DNA of 62,737 nucleotides from positions 1 through 62,737 of the forward strand of contig JASLKQ010000006.1 of assembly GCA_030747505.1 (NCBI GenBank), in the 5' to 3' direction. The translations under genes and the position numbers were made by a program. Source of the stretch: Verrucomicrobiota bacterium. GTDB taxonomy: Bacteria > Verrucomicrobiota > Verrucomicrobiia > Limisphaerales > UBA1100. Of the stretch, positions 49,711-59,857 are shown in pieces (position 1 is the first letter of the stretch; each line of letters starts with the position of its first letter). The notes under the pieces are model-generated. The model was not told where the DNA came from. It searched no databases and saw only the letters and a list, made by a program, of their open reading frames with translations.

Positions 49711-52547
49711 GCCACCTCCTCCACCGGTTGCGCTGCTGTCAACTCAGGCAGGCCAAACAGAATGCCCTCAAATTCATCGTAATCCACCTTGGACCGCGGC
49801 GGCCAAAAAACACCCGACTGCACATCCTTCACCACCCCGCGCGCGCAGATGAGTGCGGCCTCAAGTATCTCACGATCAAATGGATCCAGTGGCGCGACGC
49901 CCATGTCCGCACCGACAGCAGGCAGATTAAAATATCCCAGCGTCAAGTCCGACCCGTACTCCGTTTCAAGCGCCCAGGCATAGAGCGGCAGTTGCAGGTT
50001 CGTCCAGCGGTACGCCTTATCATCGATTTCAAACCGCGCATAGTCCGGCACCGTTTCGGCGTCCCGCTCCTCCCGATATTTCCGCCAGTGCTGGCTGGCA
50101 GGTTGCTTGGCGGTGTTGGAAGTCTTGTAGTCAAGCACACGTACCGCGCCGGTGTCGGCATTGCGCTCTATCCGGTCGATGCGTCCATTAACCGGGATTC
50201 CGTCGAGTTCCTCATTGAACTGTCTTTCAGAACCGATAATTTCCCAGCCATCGGTCCGCTCGATTGCCTGTTGCCGGGCGGCATGGTGCAGCCGTTGCCG
50301 GGCAATCCCCTGCTGCACCAATAACGGGAGAGGTGGATGCTTTCCAAAATTCTGTTCCATTTGCTGGCCGAGGAGCCTAACCAAAGTTGCATGGATCGCC
50401 CCGGGATCCTTCAGCTGCCGGGCTTCTTCATCCCTGCCGAAAGCATCAAGCACATTGTGCATCAGCGATCCAAAGCCGCGCGCATCCATCTCACGTTGCT
50501 CCAAGTCCGGTAATTCCATCCGCAGCACATGCCGCAGATAAAATCGATAAGGGCAGGCCAGGTAGCTGGTCATGGAGGTGGCACTGAGTTTTTCCATCGG
50601 CTGGATCAATCCCGGCTTCAGTTCCCATGCCGGCTTCCATGCCGGTGGCTGCGGTCCGGGCGACAGTTTATCAAAGAGGCGCTCAACCCGCCTTGGCAAC
50701 TCTCTGTCTATGCAGCCGAAGAGGAGTCGCGAAGGCTTGAGCGGATCACCGTTTGCACACTGTCGACCCACCAGGATATCGACCCGCCCTTCATTAGCCC
50801 GTGTTCTTAGAAGCAGTTCCAGTAGCCACGCATCACGGGCAAAGCGGTCGCCGTTGGTTCGCAGGCCAAGGCGCTCGCGAAGTTTCTCAGGAAGAAACCG
50901 GTCGCCGTGTATTGATTCGGGCAAGTGCCCCTCATTGGCCCCGGCCACGATAAGGTGTGGAGCATCCTCCCATGCCAACTCCAGCCAACCTTGAATATCC
51001 ACCGCTTCCTGATGTCTTTCAGGGAAAATCGGCTCGCGTTCCACCAACTCCAACAACAACGTCAGTGCCTCGGAGGCCGGTGGCCGCTCTTGATCGCCCA
51101 ATACAGACTCCCACTCGGCAAGGCGCGCCATGAACAGACGCGCGGATTCCAAGTCGGCGGAGTCCTCCTCGCGCCCTTCGGTAAAGGTTCGGTCGGTAAA
51201 AGCCTCCTGCAAAAACTCCACCAATCCCCCGGACAACGGTGTTTTTTCAATACGATCCAGCGCCCTCTCCAGCTGTCGCAGCACCGCTCGCGCGTGGCGA
51301 CGGTTTCCAATATGTTTCCCTTCAAAAAACAACTGCGCCGCATCCCCCAAATTAACCGGCAGATGACTTGTGCGGATTTCATCAAGCCCCTTCAAGAGCC
51401 GCGTCGGGGACAACTCATCGACTTGGCCGCGAGCCCAGCCCCAAGCATCGGGCAGTCGCAACAACGCATCTGCGTGGCTGAAACTGCGCTGCTGTAGCAG
51501 GGCTTGGAGTGCTTTCAGGAACGCCAGCATGGGGGCGTGACGCAGAAGCCTCCCTTCAGGATTGAAGCAGGGAATATCCGCATCAGCCAAGGCGCGCTCA
51601 AGATGCGGTGTCACCGCAGTGTCCACGACTCCCACAGCCAAGTGACTTGGGCGGTTGTGGTTATATGGAGCGAGTCGTGAGACAGTCTCGCTTGCCTGCG
51701 CCACCTCGTCGAGGCAGGTGTTCAATTGCCCGTCGTCCAACGGTAGTTCCCGGGTGGCCCAACATTCAGGTTTAGGCCGTCCCCAATCATCAAAGAGTTC
51801 TTTTCCCCCTTCCGGTCCAAAAACAGTCACCTCCACCGGCACTCCCTCCGCCACCAATTTTTCCAGTGCCCGCTGAATTAGAGTCGGCAAATCCGGAATC
51901 CCCAGGATGACCATCCGGTTGATGCCTGGCGGCAACACGGGGGATCGCGCAGCTTGGCGTTTGGCATCATGAAGATCCGTTTGACCATCCAGTAGATTTC
52001 TATAAGCCGCCTCCAGATTCTTCAGCCCCTGCCATCGTGCCGATTCCTCCTGGCACACTTCACTGTCAGCCACCGCTGTAAAGTCCAGATCGCCTTCGGC
52101 CAACGTCCCACGCAGTTCATGCAGTGTTCTGGCCATCTCCCTGCGCCAAGTGTAATCCGGATTCCTGGGTGCCTGTGAAAATAGGCTGGGAAACCGGCGT
52201 AAATCCACTTCTTCCAGAACGCGGTTCCAGTACCACAAACAGGCCAATTCCGGTGCTGCGTCATCACTCGGACGCACAAGATGCCAAGGGGTGGTGGTCA
52301 TGGACGGGAAAAGCGCTCCCCCGCGTTGGTCCATTTCCCAAGCCAACGCCTCGCGCAACCGCCGTCCCGCTTGACGGGTGGGCAGCAGCAGCCAACTGGC
52401 GCTCAAATCCAAAACCCCCTCCGGAGCATCAGAGAGCAGCCATTCCACCGCCACCGGCAGAATTGGACGATCCCATGGCAGACTGACGATCTCGGGACGT
52501 TTGTTCATGTTTAAGTATACGCCAAAAAACAGGCGATCACTGAGCAT
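49707..52547 (-). CDS. PD-(D/E)XK nuclease-helicase partner, AddB-like
   Basis: SYLACPYRFYLRHVL, GSLMHNVLDAF, GRIDRIERN, VLDYKTSN, LQLPLYAWAL; 4-bp overlap with the AddA-like ORF. Confidence 0.88.
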   Translation of the reverse strand: MLSDRLFFGVYLNMNKRPEIVSLPWDRPILPVAVEWLLSDAPEGVLDLSASWLLLPTRQAGRRLREALAWEMDQRGGALFPSMTTTPWHLVRPSDDAAPELACLWYWNRVLEEVDLRRFPSLFSQAPRNPDYTWRREMARTLHELRGTLAEGDLDFTAVADSEVCQEESARWQGLKNLEAAYRNLLDGQTDLHDAKRQAARSPVLPPGINRMVILGIPDLPTLIQRALEKLVAEGVPVEVTVFGPEGGKELFDDWGRPKPECWATRELPLDDGQLNTCLDEVAQASETVSRLAPYNHNRPSHLAVGVVDTAVTPHLERALADADIPCFNPEGRLLRHAPMLAFLKALQALLQQRSFSHADALLRLPDAWGWARGQVDELSPTRLLKGLDEIRTSHLPVNLGDAAQLFFEGKHIGNRRHARAVLRQLERALDRIEKTPLSGGLVEFLQEAFTDRTFTEGREEDSADLESARLFMARLAEWESVLGDQERPPASEALTLLLELVEREPIFPERHQEAVDIQGWLELAWEDAPHLIVAGANEGHLPESIHGDRFLPEKLRERLGLRTNGDRFARDAWLLELLLRTRANEGRVDILVGRQCANGDPLKPSRLLFGCIDRELPRRVERLFDKLSPGPQPPAWKPAWELKPGLIQPMEKLSATSMTSYLACPYRFYLRHVLRMELPDLEQREMDARGFGSLMHNVLDAFGRDEEARQLKDPGAIHATLVRLLGQQMEQNFGKHPPLPLLVQQGIARQRLHHAARQQAIERTDGWEIIGSERQFNEELDGIPVNGRIDRIERNADTGAVRVLDYKTSNTAKQPASQHWRKYREERDAETVPDYARFEIDDKAYRWTNLQLPLYAWALETEYGSDLTLGYFNLPAVGADMGVAPLDPFDREILEAALICARGVVKDVQSGVFWPPRSKVDYDEFEGILFGLPELTAAQPVEEVA

Positions 52548-52635
52548 GCCCCACCCCTTGGGACATTTACAGTCCGTTCCATTGGAATTCTACTTGCTTT
52601 GATTCTGCGGGGGGGTTTGGTTTGTCTTCCCTACA

Positions 52636-53721
52636 GTGAGTTACCCAGCCTTGTTGATAGCTGATAATCCGGCCTGTGAGTCTACCCTGGCAACATTGAC
52701 GGTCCTTGAGCGTCTTGTAATCGCGACTCACAAAGCCGGGGCCAAGACGATCACAATCGTCCATTCTGGAAAACCTCCGGACTTGGCACACGCCAACAGA
52801 CTGAATATCGCTTACAAACTAACCGAAACAGTCCCACCCTTGCATGAACCCACTCTGCTTTTGGCAGGGAACTTGGCCGCGCAGGAAGCGGATCTCGCCC
52901 GGGTACTGAGCAAGAAGGGCCGACTGTATACTCCAGCCCGGGAGCCGCTACCCTGTGGTGTGGCCATTGAATGGGCTGACGAGCTTGATGCCTCCTTGCC
53001 TCAGCACCCCAAAATCGAGGCCTTCGGTGTTGGCCAAGTGGTAAAAGACAGCCTTAGCGCAATTCAAGCCGAGGATGCTTTATGGGACACCATGGGGAAG
53101 GAAACCGACAGCGTTGTTGATCACAACTTCAACCGTCCCATTGGACGCGCCATGTCAAAAGCCCTCATCCATACATCTCTTTCTCCAAATGCCGTGTCCG
53201 TGATAGGCACAATCATCGGTGTCCTTGCCGCATGGTGTTTCACCCACGGCGAAGCGCACCTGATGATCTTGGGAGCCCTATTGTTGCAGCTCTCTGCAGT
53301 AATCGATTGTGTTGATGGAGACATAGCCCGGATTCTACACAAAGAAACTAAAGCCGGCAAATGGATCGATCTGGGAGGAGATCAGCTGGTGCATCTGCTG
53401 CTTATCACAGGCATAGGAGTGGGGCTATACCGCATGACGGAACAAACCGGGCCGACCTTATGGCTCGGGTTGGGGGCAGCACTCGGCGTGGTGATGTCGT
53501 TCCTAACCATTCTGCGAGCAGAACAAAGCCCCCTCCCTCTTCCTCGTCTAAAAAAATTCCTCTCCAAAACCGCCAACCGTGATTTTTCCGTGCTCCTGAT
53601 TGTCTTAGCCATTGTGGAACGCGTGCAATGGTTTCTATGGATCGCCTTCTTGGCTGTGCATATATTCTGGCTCTACGGCGCCTGGCTGCGATGGCAGGAT
53701 GAGCAGGAGCAGTCCCAATAA
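52636..53721 (+). CDS. CDP-alcohol phosphatidyltransferase-family protein with N-terminal nucleotidyltransferase-like region
   Basis: DGDIARILHKETKAGKWIDLGGD matches DGx2ARx8Gx3Dx3D; N-terminal ~150 aa Rossmann-like. Confidence 0.85.
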   Translation: MSYPALLIADNPACESTLATLTVLERLVIATHKAGAKTITIVHSGKPPDLAHANRLNIAYKLTETVPPLHEPTLLLAGNLAAQEADLARVLSKKGRLYTPAREPLPCGVAIEWADELDASLPQHPKIEAFGVGQVVKDSLSAIQAEDALWDTMGKETDSVVDHNFNRPIGRAMSKALIHTSLSPNAVSVIGTIIGVLAAWCFTHGEAHLMILGALLLQLSAVIDCVDGDIARILHKETKAGKWIDLGGDQLVHLLLITGIGVGLYRMTEQTGPTLWLGLGAALGVVMSFLTILRAEQSPLPLPRLKKFLSKTANRDFSVLLIVLAIVERVQWFLWIAFLAVHIFWLYGAWLRWQDEQEQSQ

Positions 53722-53961
53722 AAAATCCCCGTGATCCCTTCTTTTCGCGGCCGGGCTGGAGCTTTTTGTTGGTTTATTCAGCGGACTGGTTGGAGCGATA
53801 TCCTTAGAACTTGGATGGCTCTTTGCTCAGACTAGGGGCAGGGGAGGCGAAAGGAGCTGGAATCCTCATCCGGCCCCGCCCTGTAAACCACAATCTCTCA
53901 AACTCAAGCTTGCGAAATAATAAATTACCAAGCAACATTCAGAACTCCCTCGTTGGACTAA

Positions 53962-55785
53962 TTGCAAAAGATGTTTTTGCGTACCTACATCCTAATATTG
54001 CTTCTGTTTTCAGTTGGCTGTGCCAGTTGGCAATCGGATTCTGCCTTAAAGGATCTGCCTGAGCCGTCTCACCCGGAAGACGTGCAGCTCCTGCTCCAGA
54101 CTGCTCCAGACCCTTTAGAGCAGATGAATCGTGCGTTCTTTGCGCTAGATAAAACGCTTTTTACCTATGCTCTGGAACCCATATGGTCCAGCTACAACGC
54201 AGCGGTGCCTCAAAAGGCACGAAAGGGCATTCGGCACTTCAGTGACAACCTTAAATATCCAGTCCGACTGACAGGCAATCTCCTGCAAGGCGAGTGGAAA
54301 AATGCCGGCACGGAAACCAAGCGGTTTTTTATCAATACCACCGTAGGGATACTGGGCTTTTCCGATCCAGCCGCCGACAAGTATAACATATATCTGGCTG
54401 AGGAAGATCTCGGGCAGGCACTTGGCAGATGGGGCTGGAAAGAATCGGCTTACCTCCATGTACCGGTTTGGGGAGCCTCCTCTCCCCGTGATGTCGTTGG
54501 AGGAGTCGGAGCAATCGCGCTGAACCCGTCCTCCTGGGTTTATGGAGCTGGCGCAACCTTCAGGTTCAACGATAAATCGTTCAAATCCGAGTCAACCCGC
54601 AAGTTGCTTGCCGTGGAGCTTGACCCCTATTCACTCAACAAACTTTATTACAGCCGGAGGCGTGCTATTGAAATCGCCAACACACAGCCTGCCATGGAGG
54701 GAGAAGACACCCCGCAAACCCAGACCCTGCAGGCAATATCCAATCGTCCTCAGGATGGCAAGTTCCCCAACAAAGCCGGAATAATAAAGGTTCAGCCCAC
54801 AGGCTTTCGCAAACCTCTCCCTGCCTCAGTGTGGATGCAGTCCAAGCCCGCTCCCATCGCGTTTGTTATCCCCGGACTGGGTGGTCACCGGCTCGGCGCT
54901 CAGGCCCTCGCCCTGGCAGAACTAGCATACCAAGAGGGATATCACGTGGTTTGTTTCAGCAACAACCTAAACTGGGAGTTCATCCTAGCCGCTCCAGCGG
55001 ATTACACTCCTGGATATCTGGATGATGACCTCCAATATCTCCGCCAAATCCACGAAGCGACCATCGTAAAGATCGGAGCAAAGGCAAAAGGGAAGCCTGC
55101 GGTAATGGGCTTTTCCATGGGAGGTTGGTACACTCTCAATTTGGCGGCCACCGGTGCCCCTGAGGAGTATTCCAACGCACTGGCCATTAATCCCCCTCTG
55201 GATCTTAACACGGGCTTGCGCATGCTCGACAAACTGTTTCGCAAACCCGCAGGGGAAGAAAATCTGCAAGCCATCAAGGAATCAGCCCTGGTTAAGTTAT
55301 TGGCAAGTCAGCAGCGTTCCGCTGAGCAAAACATCCTCCCATTCAGTGATCAGGAAGCCTCTTACATTATCGGGCTGAGCTACCGCCTTACCCTCACACA
55401 AACCATTATGGCGAGTCTGGATATCACTCCCAGTTCCAAATCTCACAAAAAAATAGGCACCTTGGGCTGGGAAGATTATTACAGTAAAATTGTTGCTCCG
55501 GCCCTAGCCGCACGGAAAATTAACCCTGAAGCGCTGGATCGTGCCAGCAACCTCCGCACGCGTGAAGCGGGTTTAGCTGCAGCAAAAAACTTGAAACTGG
55601 TGTTAACGGGCAACGATTTTCTCCTTACCCAGGAGGACCTCGCATGGTTTCGGAAACGATTCCCAGACAATCGCACCGTCTACACTGAAACCGGGGGGCA
55701 CATGGGGCAATTGTGGAAGCCCAAGGTGCGGAAGTCGATACGCGCGGCCATTCGGAGGAATCAGTCTGTTTCCTCGTCCAATTAA
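53962..55785 (+). CDS. MlaA/VacJ-family lipoprotein fused to a C-terminal alpha/beta-hydrolase
   Basis: Lipobox LLFSVGC; DPLEQMNRAFFALDKTLF...AVPQKARKGIRHFSDNLKYPVRLTGNLLQGEWKNAGTETKRFFINTTVGILGFSDPA; then FVIPGLGGH and GFSMGGW in one ORF. Confidence 0.88.
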   Translation: MQKMFLRTYILILLLFSVGCASWQSDSALKDLPEPSHPEDVQLLLQTAPDPLEQMNRAFFALDKTLFTYALEPIWSSYNAAVPQKARKGIRHFSDNLKYPVRLTGNLLQGEWKNAGTETKRFFINTTVGILGFSDPAADKYNIYLAEEDLGQALGRWGWKESAYLHVPVWGASSPRDVVGGVGAIALNPSSWVYGAGATFRFNDKSFKSESTRKLLAVELDPYSLNKLYYSRRRAIEIANTQPAMEGEDTPQTQTLQAISNRPQDGKFPNKAGIIKVQPTGFRKPLPASVWMQSKPAPIAFVIPGLGGHRLGAQALALAELAYQEGYHVVCFSNNLNWEFILAAPADYTPGYLDDDLQYLRQIHEATIVKIGAKAKGKPAVMGFSMGGWYTLNLAATGAPEEYSNALAINPPLDLNTGLRMLDKLFRKPAGEENLQAIKESALVKLLASQQRSAEQNILPFSDQEASYIIGLSYRLTLTQTIMASLDITPSSKSHKKIGTLGWEDYYSKIVAPALAARKINPEALDRASNLRTREAGLAAAKNLKLVLTGNDFLLTQEDLAWFRKRFPDNRTVYTETGGHMGQLWKPKVRKSIRAAIRRNQSVSSSN

Positions 55786-55793
55786 CGCACTTC

Positions 55794-57578
55794 ATGTCAT
55801 TGCTTAACCTGAGCGATGTATCCTATTCATGGGATGGAGACCCTCTTCTGGAAGCCGTCACGCTCAATCTTGAAGCAGGCGAGCACATCGGTTTGGTGGG
55901 CCGCAATGGGTGTGGGAAATCCACTCTGCTCAAACTGTTGGAAGGAGCCATTGTCCCCGACCGAGGAGAGGTTCATCGTGCGGGGAACTTGTGTGTGCGG
56001 CGCCTGACTCAGGAAGTTCCTGATGGAGTTGAACAAACAATTGAGGAAATCATCGGGAAAAATCTTGATTACCCTGAAGAGGAAATTTGGCGTAAAGACA
56101 AGGCTTTGGGGGGCATAATGAGGCAAATGCAGCTGGAGGGAAGCAGCCTTTTCTCCTCCCTTTCCAGCGGCATGAAACGCCGAACACTGCTGGCTCAGGC
56201 CATTGTTGATCATCCCGATGTCCTGCTTTTGGACGAACCGACCAACCACCTTGATATTGAGTCCATCACCTGGCTCGAGGGATATCTAAAGGCCTACACA
56301 GGCACCCTGCTGTTTGTCACGCACGACCGAGCATTCCTCCAGGCATTGGCCACCCGCATTCTCGAAGTGGACCGCGGCCGGCTCTTGGACTGGAGCTGCG
56401 ACTACCAAACATTTCTTCAACGCAAACAAACCACCTTGGAAGCGGAGGACAAGCATAACGCGAATTTCGACAAAAAACTCGCTCAGGAGGAAGTGTGGAT
56501 CCGCAAAGGCATTCAGGCTCGGCGCACCCGCAACGAGGGTCGTGTCCGTGCGCTGAAAAAAATGCGTGCAGAACGTCAACAACGCCGCGAACGGGCGGGT
56601 AATGTCCAAATGCAGGCTTCAGAAGCAGAGAGGTCAGGCCAGCTGGTCGTAGAAGCAAAAAACCTATCTTTTACCTATGGAGCCGAGCCTGTTGTAAGAG
56701 AACTTTCCACCTTAATCACTGCCGGAGATAAGATTGGAATCATCGGCCCCAATGGCGCGGGTAAAACAACCCTCATCAAACTCCTCCTCGGAGAGATCCG
56801 ACCTCAGGCAGGCTCTGTGCGGCGGGGAACCAAGCTGGAAACAATTTACTTCGACCAGCTTCGCGACCAGATTAAGGATGAACTCAGTATCATCGAAAAT
56901 GTTGCTGATGACCGTAAAACGATCACCATCAATGGACGCACCAAAAACGTGTATAGTTATCTTGAGGACTTTCTGTTCACGCCGGATCTGGCGCGCAAGC
57001 CGGCAAGCACCCTCTCAGGAGGAGAGCGAAACCGACTGCTACTTGCCAAGCTATTTCAGCAGCCGGCAAACCTGATTGTAATGGATGAACCCACCAACGA
57101 CCTGGATGCTGAAACCCTGGAGCTTTTAGAAGAGGTGATCGCCGCCTTTGCGGGCACGCTATTACTCGTCAGTCATGACCGCGCGTTTCTGAATAATGTC
57201 GTGCAAAGCATCCTTGTCTTCGAAGGGGAGGGGAGGGTTAAGGAGTACGCCGGGGGATATGACGACTACCTTGCCCAGAGCAAAACCGGTTCCAAGGGCA
57301 GGCCCAAGCCGGAAAAGAAAAAACCGCAAAAGCTTGCGGCCAGTTCTGAAAAGAACAAGAAACTTACCTATAAGGACAAACTCCTACTTGAGTCATTACC
57401 AGATAAGATCACCAAACTGGAAAACGAACAAGAGGAGCTCCAGCGGCAAATCAATGACCCGGATTTTTTCAAAAAGCCTCTTGAGGAAACTCGTTCCACA
57501 ACGACCCGTCTGGAAACCATTGAAACCAAGCTGATCGAAATCTACGCCCAATGGGAAGAGCTTGATGCCCGGGCCTGA
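55794..57578 (+). CDS. ABC-F family ATP-binding protein (Uup-like)
   Basis: Two ATPase cassettes: VGRNGCGKSTLLKLL/LDEPTNHLDIE and IGPNGAGKTTLIKLL/LSGGERNRLLLAKL/MDEPTNDLD; C-terminal coiled coil; start trimmed from 55713. Confidence 0.95.
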   Translation: MSLLNLSDVSYSWDGDPLLEAVTLNLEAGEHIGLVGRNGCGKSTLLKLLEGAIVPDRGEVHRAGNLCVRRLTQEVPDGVEQTIEEIIGKNLDYPEEEIWRKDKALGGIMRQMQLEGSSLFSSLSSGMKRRTLLAQAIVDHPDVLLLDEPTNHLDIESITWLEGYLKAYTGTLLFVTHDRAFLQALATRILEVDRGRLLDWSCDYQTFLQRKQTTLEAEDKHNANFDKKLAQEEVWIRKGIQARRTRNEGRVRALKKMRAERQQRRERAGNVQMQASEAERSGQLVVEAKNLSFTYGAEPVVRELSTLITAGDKIGIIGPNGAGKTTLIKLLLGEIRPQAGSVRRGTKLETIYFDQLRDQIKDELSIIENVADDRKTITINGRTKNVYSYLEDFLFTPDLARKPASTLSGGERNRLLLAKLFQQPANLIVMDEPTNDLDAETLELLEEVIAAFAGTLLLVSHDRAFLNNVVQSILVFEGEGRVKEYAGGYDDYLAQSKTGSKGRPKPEKKKPQKLAASSEKNKKLTYKDKLLLESLPDKITKLENEQEELQRQINDPDFFKKPLEETRSTTTRLETIETKLIEIYAQWEELDARA

Positions 57579-57580
57579 TT

Positions 57581-58504
57581 CTACCGGGACTCCTTTAACT
57601 CAACTGCTTCACGAGCCTCTCTTCCCATTTGCAGCACCTCCACGGCCTTTTCCAGAGCAAGCGTCTCAAACCTGATCCGACTGCCCGGACGACACTGCCC
57701 CAGCTTCCACAAGTCTGCAGACAGGACCGATCCCAGCTTCGGATAACCTCCTATTGTTTGGCGATCATTCATCAGCACGATGGGCTGTCCATCTGGAGGC
57801 ACCTGAACGGCCCCCAGACATATTCCTTCGGATAACAGTCCCTCCGAAGGAGCCTCGACCGCGGGCCCTTCCAAACAAATCCCCATCCGATCAGAGCGGT
57901 TGGATACAGTATAGAGACCTCCCAAAAACTTTTCACGGGATTCATGGCTAAACCGATCAAATTGATAGCCCGGCACCATCCTTAATGGCACCTCGTCCTC
58001 ATAACGGGGGACACACTCCAGAGGTAAAGCCCCTGGTGCACGGTCTATCGCAGCACACTCCAAGATTTGCCCCGGGACCAGAGCCTCCCCGATTCCTTCT
58101 CGTAACACCGTAGCAGTACTTCCTAAAACGGGTCTCCCCGTGAAGCCGCCTGCGGTCGCTACATAAGCGCGCATCCCCCTCTCTGCATATCGCAGATCAA
58201 CCACGTCCCCAGGAGCAACCCGGTGGCTCTGCCAAAGTGCCTTGGTGTGTCCATTAATGGTCAGGGGCAATACCGCCCCGGTAACCACAATTGACGTGGC
58301 CACTTCACTTTCCAGCTTTAAGCCTCCCACCGCCACCTCTATCACCGTCTCTCCCGGTTGATTGCCCACCAATCGGTTTGCCCAGTAGAACGCCTCTCCA
58401 TCGACGGGACCACCGGTCGTTAATCCCATGGCGTGATATCCAAAACGCCCCGCGTCTTGAAACTGGCTTAGAATCCCCGGGTCTATCACACCGAAGCCAC
58501 TCAT
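57581..58504 (-). CDS. pxpC: 5-oxoprolinase subunit PxpC (biotin-dependent carboxyltransferase family, KipA-like)
   Basis: VIDPGILSQFQDAGRFGYHAMGLTTGGPVDGEAFYWANRLVGN, MNDRQTIGGYPKLGSV. Confidence 0.92.
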   Translation of the reverse strand: MSGFGVIDPGILSQFQDAGRFGYHAMGLTTGGPVDGEAFYWANRLVGNQPGETVIEVAVGGLKLESEVATSIVVTGAVLPLTINGHTKALWQSHRVAPGDVVDLRYAERGMRAYVATAGGFTGRPVLGSTATVLREGIGEALVPGQILECAAIDRAPGALPLECVPRYEDEVPLRMVPGYQFDRFSHESREKFLGGLYTVSNRSDRMGICLEGPAVEAPSEGLLSEGICLGAVQVPPDGQPIVLMNDRQTIGGYPKLGSVLSADLWKLGQCRPGSRIRFETLALEKAVEVLQMGREAREAVELKESR

Positions 58505-59196
58505 ACATCGCCTCCCAGTTCGAGATATGTCGTCCGGTTAATGGCCTCAAATCGCACACGATCTCCCACTTTTACTGTCATCGCCTCGGTCGCGTGCAGG
58601 TCAAACATCGCGAGAGGGCATCTCCCAATCAAATTCCATCCCCCCGGAGATGTAGCCGGATAAACAGCCGTCTGGTGATTAGCAACTCCCACCGCGCCAC
58701 GCGGCACTTTTTGGCGAGGGGTGTCCAGCCGGGGCGTGGCAATCCGTTCATCCACTTGCCCAAGGTAAGCAAATCCCGGGGCAAAGCCGATTGCATACAC
58801 TCTATACTCTCGGGACTGATGAATCTGGACAACTTCCCCAGTCGTCAGTCCTTTTTCCTTTGCCAGCCTTGCCAGGTCCTCCCCTGCATCGCAGCCATAC
58901 CAAACGGGCAAGGTAATAAGTCGTCCTTCCGGTTCCAGTACAGGCAGATCTTTAACCTGTTCAAGGGCTTCCTGGATTAGTTCACGGCACAACCTGGAGG
59001 CAAGGTGGTTTTGGCGATAAATAATTAGAATAGAAGCATAAGAGACAATGGTGTCCAGCAGCCCTTCCCCCAATCGCTCACGCACGGTTCTGTCCAGCAA
59101 GCGGACCCGTTCGTTCACGGTTTCTGATATCGTATCGCCACAATAAACGATAAACGCGTTTTCTCCGGCCACTTCAATGCGTGGCCACTCATTCAT
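58501..59196 (-). CDS. pxpB: 5-oxoprolinase subunit PxpB (KipI-like)
   Basis: LPVWYGCDAGEDLARLAKEKGLTTGEVVQIHQSREYRVYAIGFAPGFAYLGQVDERIATPRLDTPRQKVPRGAVGVANHQTAVYPATSPGGWNLIGR. Confidence 0.95.
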   Translation of the reverse strand: MNEWPRIEVAGENAFIVYCGDTISETVNERVRLLDRTVRERLGEGLLDTIVSYASILIIYRQNHLASRLCRELIQEALEQVKDLPVLEPEGRLITLPVWYGCDAGEDLARLAKEKGLTTGEVVQIHQSREYRVYAIGFAPGFAYLGQVDERIATPRLDTPRQKVPRGAVGVANHQTAVYPATSPGGWNLIGRCPLAMFDLHATEAMTVKVGDRVRFEAINRTTYLELGGDV

Positions 59197-59857
59197 TATC
59201 CAGAATTCCCCGAATCAGTGGAAGCAACCCCACTCCCACTGGATTATCCCCATGGACACAAAGTGATTGGGCCTGCAATTCCAACCACTGCCCTGAAACC
59301 GTCCTCACTATTCCTTTTTCAACAAGTAATCTTACCTGTTGGAGTGTTTCATCTTCATTCAGGATCGAGCCCTCTTCATTGCGTGAGAGCAACTCACCTG
59401 AATCAGTATATCGCCGGTCCGCAAAAGCCTCAAATATCAGTCCGGGCGCTTTTTTTCCTTCTCCCGGCAGGGCCTGCACCATAAGCATTCGTCCTTCAAC
59501 TGCCGATTGAATCGCTGACAGCAATTTTTCATCCCGCATCATGTCATGGTACAATGCCCCGTGTGGTTTCACATAATCCACATCCCCCATTTGGGCGAGC
59601 ACCCCCACCTGCCCGGCAACCATTTTACTGATTTCTTCAGGAGAAAGATTCATGGATACCCGCCCGAAGTGTTCCCGGTCCGGGTAGCCCGGATGGGCAC
59701 CGATACTAACCCCGTGCTGGTGCGCCAGAGCCATTGTTTTCCGGATCAAATCCAAGTCCCCGGCATGAGCTCCACAGGCAATATTGGCCTGGTCAATAAA
59801 TGGCATCACGGTCGCCTCATGTCCGGCTCCTTCTCCAAGATCGCAGTTTAGTTTCAT
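59189..59857 (-). CDS. pxpA: 5-oxoprolinase subunit PxpA (LamB/YcsF family)
   Basis: KLNCDLGEGAGHEATVMPFIDQANIACGAHAGDLDLIRKTMALAHQHGVSIGAHPGYPDREHFGR, YVKPHGALYHDM. Confidence 0.95.
   Translation of the reverse strand: MKLNCDLGEGAGHEATVMPFIDQANIACGAHAGDLDLIRKTMALAHQHGVSIGAHPGYPDREHFGRVSMNLSPEEISKMVAGQVGVLAQMGDVDYVKPHGALYHDMMRDEKLLSAIQSAVEGRMLMVQALPGEGKKAPGLIFEAFADRRYTDSGELLSRNEEGSILNEDETLQQVRLLVEKGIVRTVSGQWLELQAQSLCVHGDNPVGVGLLPLIRGILDNE

Noticed and set aside
53740-53900. Frame reading GLELFVGLFSGLVGAISLELGWLFAQTRG, looking like a TM-protein fragment
   Set aside because: No start codon and an upstream in-frame stop; could be a decayed gene, but too short to support a pseudogene call
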